Shown here in pieces: positions 60,617 through 64,000 of a stretch of 64,000 nt of DNA. The stretch is from Bacillus cabrialesii. Its GTDB lineage: Bacteria > Bacillota > Bacilli > Bacillales > Bacillaceae. The stretch spans positions 2,091,001 through 2,155,000 of the forward strand of contig NZ_CP096889.1 of assembly GCF_004124315.2 (NCBI RefSeq), read 5' to 3'. Positions within the stretch are counted from its first letter, which is position 1, and the number at the start of each line of letters is the position of its first letter. A program made the translations under genes and the position numbers. Below the pieces are notes generated by a model, which was not told the DNA's origin, did no database searches, and saw only the letters and a program-made list of their open reading frames with translations.

Positions 60617-60846
60617 ACATGAAATCTCCTTTACTTATCTATAAGCTTATTGTAGCTTTTTTCTTTTGTAAATTGCAATATCAGTTATTCATTGATTTTG
60701 CCTTGTTTTCTATTATAGAATGTTTGTATGCGCTTACTCTTTCAGTAAATTACACAGCTTATTTCTGCTATTCAATCAAGAAACGAATGGATTATCACCA
60801 GGAATCTCAGAACAGACCATAAAAATTGACTGGAGGTTTGTTACGG

Positions 60847-62334
60847 ATGAGTTCTTTAACGATGCAAGTGACGAAAAGGCTGGAGACATTTTTACAGGGA
60901 ACAAAGAAGCTTTATATTGACGGAAAGTTTGTCCCGAGTGCCTCAGGGGCCACCTTTGACACTCCCAACCCGGCGACCGGCGAAACCTTGATGACGCTGT
61001 ATGAAGCCCAGGCTGCGGATGTGGACAGAGCGGTTAAAGCTGCCCGGAAAGCCTTTGATCAAGGCGAATGGAGAACAATGTCTCCGGCTTCGAGAAGCAG
61101 ACTGATGTATAAGCTGGCAGACTTAATGGAAGAGCATAAAACTGAGCTTGCTCAGCTTGAAACGCTCGATAACGGAAAACCGATAAATGAAACGACGAAC
61201 GGGGATATTCCGCTGGCTATTGAGCATATGCGCTATTACGCCGGCTGGTGCACAAAAATAACAGGACAGACGATCCCGGTTTCCGGAGCCTATTTTAATT
61301 ACACGCGCCATGAGCCTGTCGGCGTCGTCGGCCAGATCATCCCATGGAATTTCCCGCTCCTGATGGCGATGTGGAAAATGGGCGCGGCTCTTGCAACAGG
61401 CTGTACAATCGTGCTCAAACCCGCTGAACAAACACCGCTTTCAGCTCTTTATTTGGCCGAATTAATAGATCAAGCTGGTTTCCCAGATGGTGTCATTAAT
61501 ATCATTCCGGGCTTCGGTGAAGATGCGGGAGAAGCGCTGACAAACCACGAAGCAGTTGATAAAATTGCCTTTACCGGTTCCACTGAAATCGGAAAGAAAA
61601 TCATGTCTGCCGCTGCGAAAAGCATTAAGCGTGTTACATTGGAGCTGGGAGGAAAATCGCCTAATATCCTACTGCCGGATGCGAATTTGAAAAAAGCGAT
61701 TCCAGGCGCTTTAAACGGTGTGATGTTTAACCAGGGCCAAGTCTGCTGTGCAGGATCCCGCGTTTTTATTCATAAAGACCAATATGATGAAGTTGTTAAT
61801 GAGATGGCGTCCTATGCTGAATCACTCCGCCAAGGAGCGGGACTTCATAAGGATACACAAATCGGGCCTCTCGTGAGCAAGGAACAGCACGAACGCGTTC
61901 TTTCCTATATTCAAAAAGGAAAAGACGAAGGAGCAAAAGCAGTGGCTGGCGGAAGCTGTCCTTTTGAAGAAGGATATTTTGTCGCACCGACTGTGTTTGC
62001 AAATGTTGATGACGAGATGACCATCGCAAAAGAAGAAATTTTCGGACCGGTACTGACTGCCATTCCGTACGAAACAGTCGATGAAGTTATAGAACGAGCG
62101 AATCATTCAGAATACGGACTCGCGGCCGGACTATGGACCGAAAACGTCAAGCATGCCCACTATATCGCTGACCGTCTTCAAGCTGGGACGATCTGGGTGA
62201 ACTGCTATAATGTGTTTGACGCTGCGTCTCCGTTTGGCGGTTATAAACAGTCAGGACTCGGACGAGAAATGGGATCATATGCCTTAGATAACTACACAGA
62301 AGTCAAAAGTGTATGGATTAATCTCGAAGATTAA
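60847..62334 (+). CDS. dhaS: Aldehyde dehydrogenase DhaS
   Basis: 495 residues of the NAD(P)-dependent aldehyde dehydrogenase superfamily. NAD site: GQIIPWNFPLLMAMWK and FTGSTEIGKKI; general base Glu in LELGGKSPN; catalytic Cys in FNQGQVCCAGSR. Oxidises aldehydes to acids in the cytoplasm. GGAGGTTTGTTACGG precedes the ATG at 60847; the frame is open 7 codons more. Confidence 0.95.
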   Translation: MSSLTMQVTKRLETFLQGTKKLYIDGKFVPSASGATFDTPNPATGETLMTLYEAQAADVDRAVKAARKAFDQGEWRTMSPASRSRLMYKLADLMEEHKTELAQLETLDNGKPINETTNGDIPLAIEHMRYYAGWCTKITGQTIPVSGAYFNYTRHEPVGVVGQIIPWNFPLLMAMWKMGAALATGCTIVLKPAEQTPLSALYLAELIDQAGFPDGVINIIPGFGEDAGEALTNHEAVDKIAFTGSTEIGKKIMSAAAKSIKRVTLELGGKSPNILLPDANLKKAIPGALNGVMFNQGQVCCAGSRVFIHKDQYDEVVNEMASYAESLRQGAGLHKDTQIGPLVSKEQHERVLSYIQKGKDEGAKAVAGGSCPFEEGYFVAPTVFANVDDEMTIAKEEIFGPVLTAIPYETVDEVIERANHSEYGLAAGLWTENVKHAHYIADRLQAGTIWVNCYNVFDAASPFGGYKQSGLGREMGSYALDNYTEVKSVWINLED

Positions 62335-62345
62335 TTTGTATGCCA

Positions 62346-62374
62346 AAAAACTGCTGCCTGCCAGCAGTTTTTTT
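62346..62374 (+). terminator. Terminator of dhaS
   Basis: AAACTGCTG-CCTGC-CAGCAGTTT followed by TTTTG. Confidence 0.85.
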
Positions 62375-62433
62375 GTTTCTGTAATGGCGGTAAAAGACGC
62401 TGAATATATATGCTTCTGAAGGAGTTGAGCGTG

Positions 62434-64000
62434 ATGGGCACACTTCAGGAGAAAGTGAGGCGTTATCAAAAGAAAACCATTGCAGAGTTAAAAGACAGGC
62501 AAAATGCTGACGGTTCGTGGACATTTTGCTTTGAAGGACCAATCATGACAAATTCCTTTTTTATTTTGCTCCTCACCTCACTAGATGAAGGCAAGAATGA
62601 AAAAGAACTGATATCAGCGCTTGCAGCCGGCATTCGTGAAAAACAGCAGCCCGACGGCACATTCATCAACTATCCCGATGAAACGAGCGGAAATATAACG
62701 GCTACCGTCCAAGGATATGTCGGGATGCTGGCTTCAGGATGTTTTCACAGATCTGACCCGCACATGAAGAAAGCGGAACAATTTATCATCTCACATGGCG
62801 GTTTGAGACATGTTCATTTCATGACAAAATGGATGCTTGCCGCGAACGGGCTGTATCCTTGGCCTGTTTTGTATTTACCATTATCACTCATGGCGCTACC
62901 CCCGACATCACCGGTTCATTTCTATCAATTCAGCACATATGCCCGAATTCACTTTGCTCCAATGGCTGTAACACTCAATCAGCGATTCGCTCTTAAAAAC
63001 CGTAATATTTCATCTCTTCGCCATCTCGATCCGCACATGACAAAAAACCCTTTCACTTGGCTTCGATCCGACGCTTTTGAAGATAGAGACCTCAGTTCTA
63101 TTTTGACACATTGGAAACGCATTTTTCATGCCCCATTTGCTTTTCAGCAGCTTGGCTTACAGACGGCTAAAACATATATGCTGGACCGGATTGAAAAAGA
63201 CGGAACATTATACAGCTATGCGAGCGCAACCATATTTATGGTTTACAGCCTTCTGTCACTTGGCGTGCCGCAGCACTCTCCTGTCATTAGAAAAGCAATT
63301 TACGGCATCAAATCACTAGCGACAAAGTGCAGCGGAATGCCTTATCTGGAAAACTCTACATCAACTGTTTGGGATACAGCTCTGATTAGCTATGCCCTTC
63401 AAGAAAACGGCGTGACCGAAACCGACGGCTCGATTACAAAAGCAGCCGCCTTTTTGCTAAATCGCCAGCATACCAAAATAGCAGATTGGTCTGTCAAAAA
63501 TCAGAATGCAGCTCCCGGCGGCTGGGGATTTTCAAACATCAATACAAATAACCCTGATTGTGACGACACTGCAGCCGTATTAAAAGCGATTCCCCGCCGT
63601 TTTTCTCCTTCGGCCTGGGAGCGAGGGGTGTCTTGGCTTTTATCAATGCAAAACAACGACGGCGGATTTTCTGCTTTTGAAAAAAATGTGAACCATCCAC
63701 TGATCCGCCTTCTCCCGCTTGAATCCGCCGAGGACGCGGCAGTTGATCCTTCAACCGCCGACCTCACCGGACGTGTACTGCATTTTTTAGGCGAGAAAGC
63801 CGGTTTCACAGAATACCATCAACATATTCAGCGCGCTATAAACTGGCAATTCAAACATCAAGAACAAAATGGGTCATGGTACGGGAGATGGGGTGTTTGC
63901 TACATTTACGGCACATGGGCTGCTCTTACAGGTATGCATGCCTGCGGGGTCAGCCGAAAGCATCCTGCTATACAAAAGGCCCTGCGCTGGCTCAAATCCA
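62434..64000 (+). CDS. sqhC: Sporulenol synthase SqhC (squalene-hopene cyclase family), 3' end outside window
   Basis: Frame open from ATG 62434 to the window edge (522 codons). Terpene cyclase of the squalene-hopene cyclase family; in B. subtilis it cyclises tetraprenyl-beta-curcumene to sporulenol in the spore-forming mother cell. QW repeats are visible (DRQNADGSWTF, QNNDGGFSAF, QEQNGSWYGRWG), and the catalytic acid motif reads NPDCDDTAAVLK (DxDD). AAGGAGTTGAGCGTG precedes the start; a GTG one codon upstream is less likely. Confidence 0.93.
   Translation, partial: MGTLQEKVRRYQKKTIAELKDRQNADGSWTFCFEGPIMTNSFFILLLTSLDEGKNEKELISALAAGIREKQQPDGTFINYPDETSGNITATVQGYVGMLASGCFHRSDPHMKKAEQFIISHGGLRHVHFMTKWMLAANGLYPWPVLYLPLSLMALPPTSPVHFYQFSTYARIHFAPMAVTLNQRFALKNRNISSLRHLDPHMTKNPFTWLRSDAFEDRDLSSILTHWKRIFHAPFAFQQLGLQTAKTYMLDRIEKDGTLYSYASATIFMVYSLLSLGVPQHSPVIRKAIYGIKSLATKCSGMPYLENSTSTVWDTALISYALQENGVTETDGSITKAAAFLLNRQHTKIADWSVKNQNAAPGGWGFSNINTNNPDCDDTAAVLKAIPRRFSPSAWERGVSWLLSMQNNDGGFSAFEKNVNHPLIRLLPLESAEDAAVDPSTADLTGRVLHFLGEKAGFTEYHQHIQRAINWQFKHQEQNGSWYGRWGVCYIYGTWAALTGMHACGVSRKHPAIQKALRWLKS

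Noticed and set aside
1..64000. Search for tRNA or rRNA genes, CRISPR arrays and complete insertion sequences
   Set aside because: None was recognised; there is no transposase reading frame, no regularly spaced repeat array and no cloverleaf that I could identify by eye.

Overview
The window is chromosomal DNA from a member of the Bacillus subtilis group. The evidence is gene content and near-identity, as far as I can judge by eye, to well-known B. subtilis proteins: XynA, OxdD, CsaA, the Des-DesK-DesR thermosensor system, YocH, RecQ, DhaS and SqhC. Ribosome binding sites are of the strong AGGAGG type, GTG and TTG starts are frequent, and sigma-A, sigma-B, WalR, LexA and DesR sites of Bacillus type can be read directly. 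The window opens inside a pectin lyase gene (pelB) and closes inside the sporulenol synthase gene (sqhC).

Layout. Bases 1-18,500 are a 'yoa' segment of short, mostly independent transcription units: an acetoin reductase-like dehydrogenase, secreted YoaW, oxalate decarboxylase OxdD, a Rap-Phr quorum-sensing pair (PhrK-type), YoaP, a regulator/membrane-protein pair, YoaR, YoaS-YozG, YoaT, YoaU/YoaV, a CPBP protease interrupted by an in-frame TGA, and YoaZ. Bases 18,700-28,400 hold the amine oxidase YobN, the spike-like protein YobO, a zinc alcohol dehydrogenase and xylanase XynA, separated by long AT-rich gaps with gene debris. Bases 29,400-34,700 are a visibly AT-rich insertion: a cupin-type XRE regulator facing an operon of a class IV aminotransferase, a pyruvate-phosphate-dikinase-like protein without its ATP domain, and a lactate-permease-family transporter. 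The promoter lies in a 60-bp tandem duplication with three dyads exactly 60 bp apart. Bases 34,800-40,800 are a decayed prophage and toxin zone. It holds a dead SOS-controlled yolD-uvrX pair, remnants of an LHH-nuclease toxin and its SMI1/KNR4 immunity gene, and a largely intact lipase-type candidate type VII secretion toxin. That toxin has a small helical partner and a divergent DUF1433 membrane-anchored immunity gene plus a broken second copy. A fragment of a phage endolysin closes the zone.

Bases 41,100-64,000 are the conserved 'yob-yoc' core: a putative small RNA, CsaA, the YobQ-YobV regulators and enzymes, YobW, CzrA, YocA, YozB (CtaM), YocB-YocD, the membrane-fluidity system des-desK-desR with its DesR palindrome, YocH with a WalR box, RecQ, the 6S-2 RNA (bsrB), azoreductase, YocK with a sigma-B promoter, YocL, DhaS and SqhC.

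The two regions most likely to contain undescribed biology are the aminotransferase/PPDK-like/permease operon (29.4-34.7 kb) and the lipase toxin/DUF1433 immunity locus (37.6-40.2 kb).
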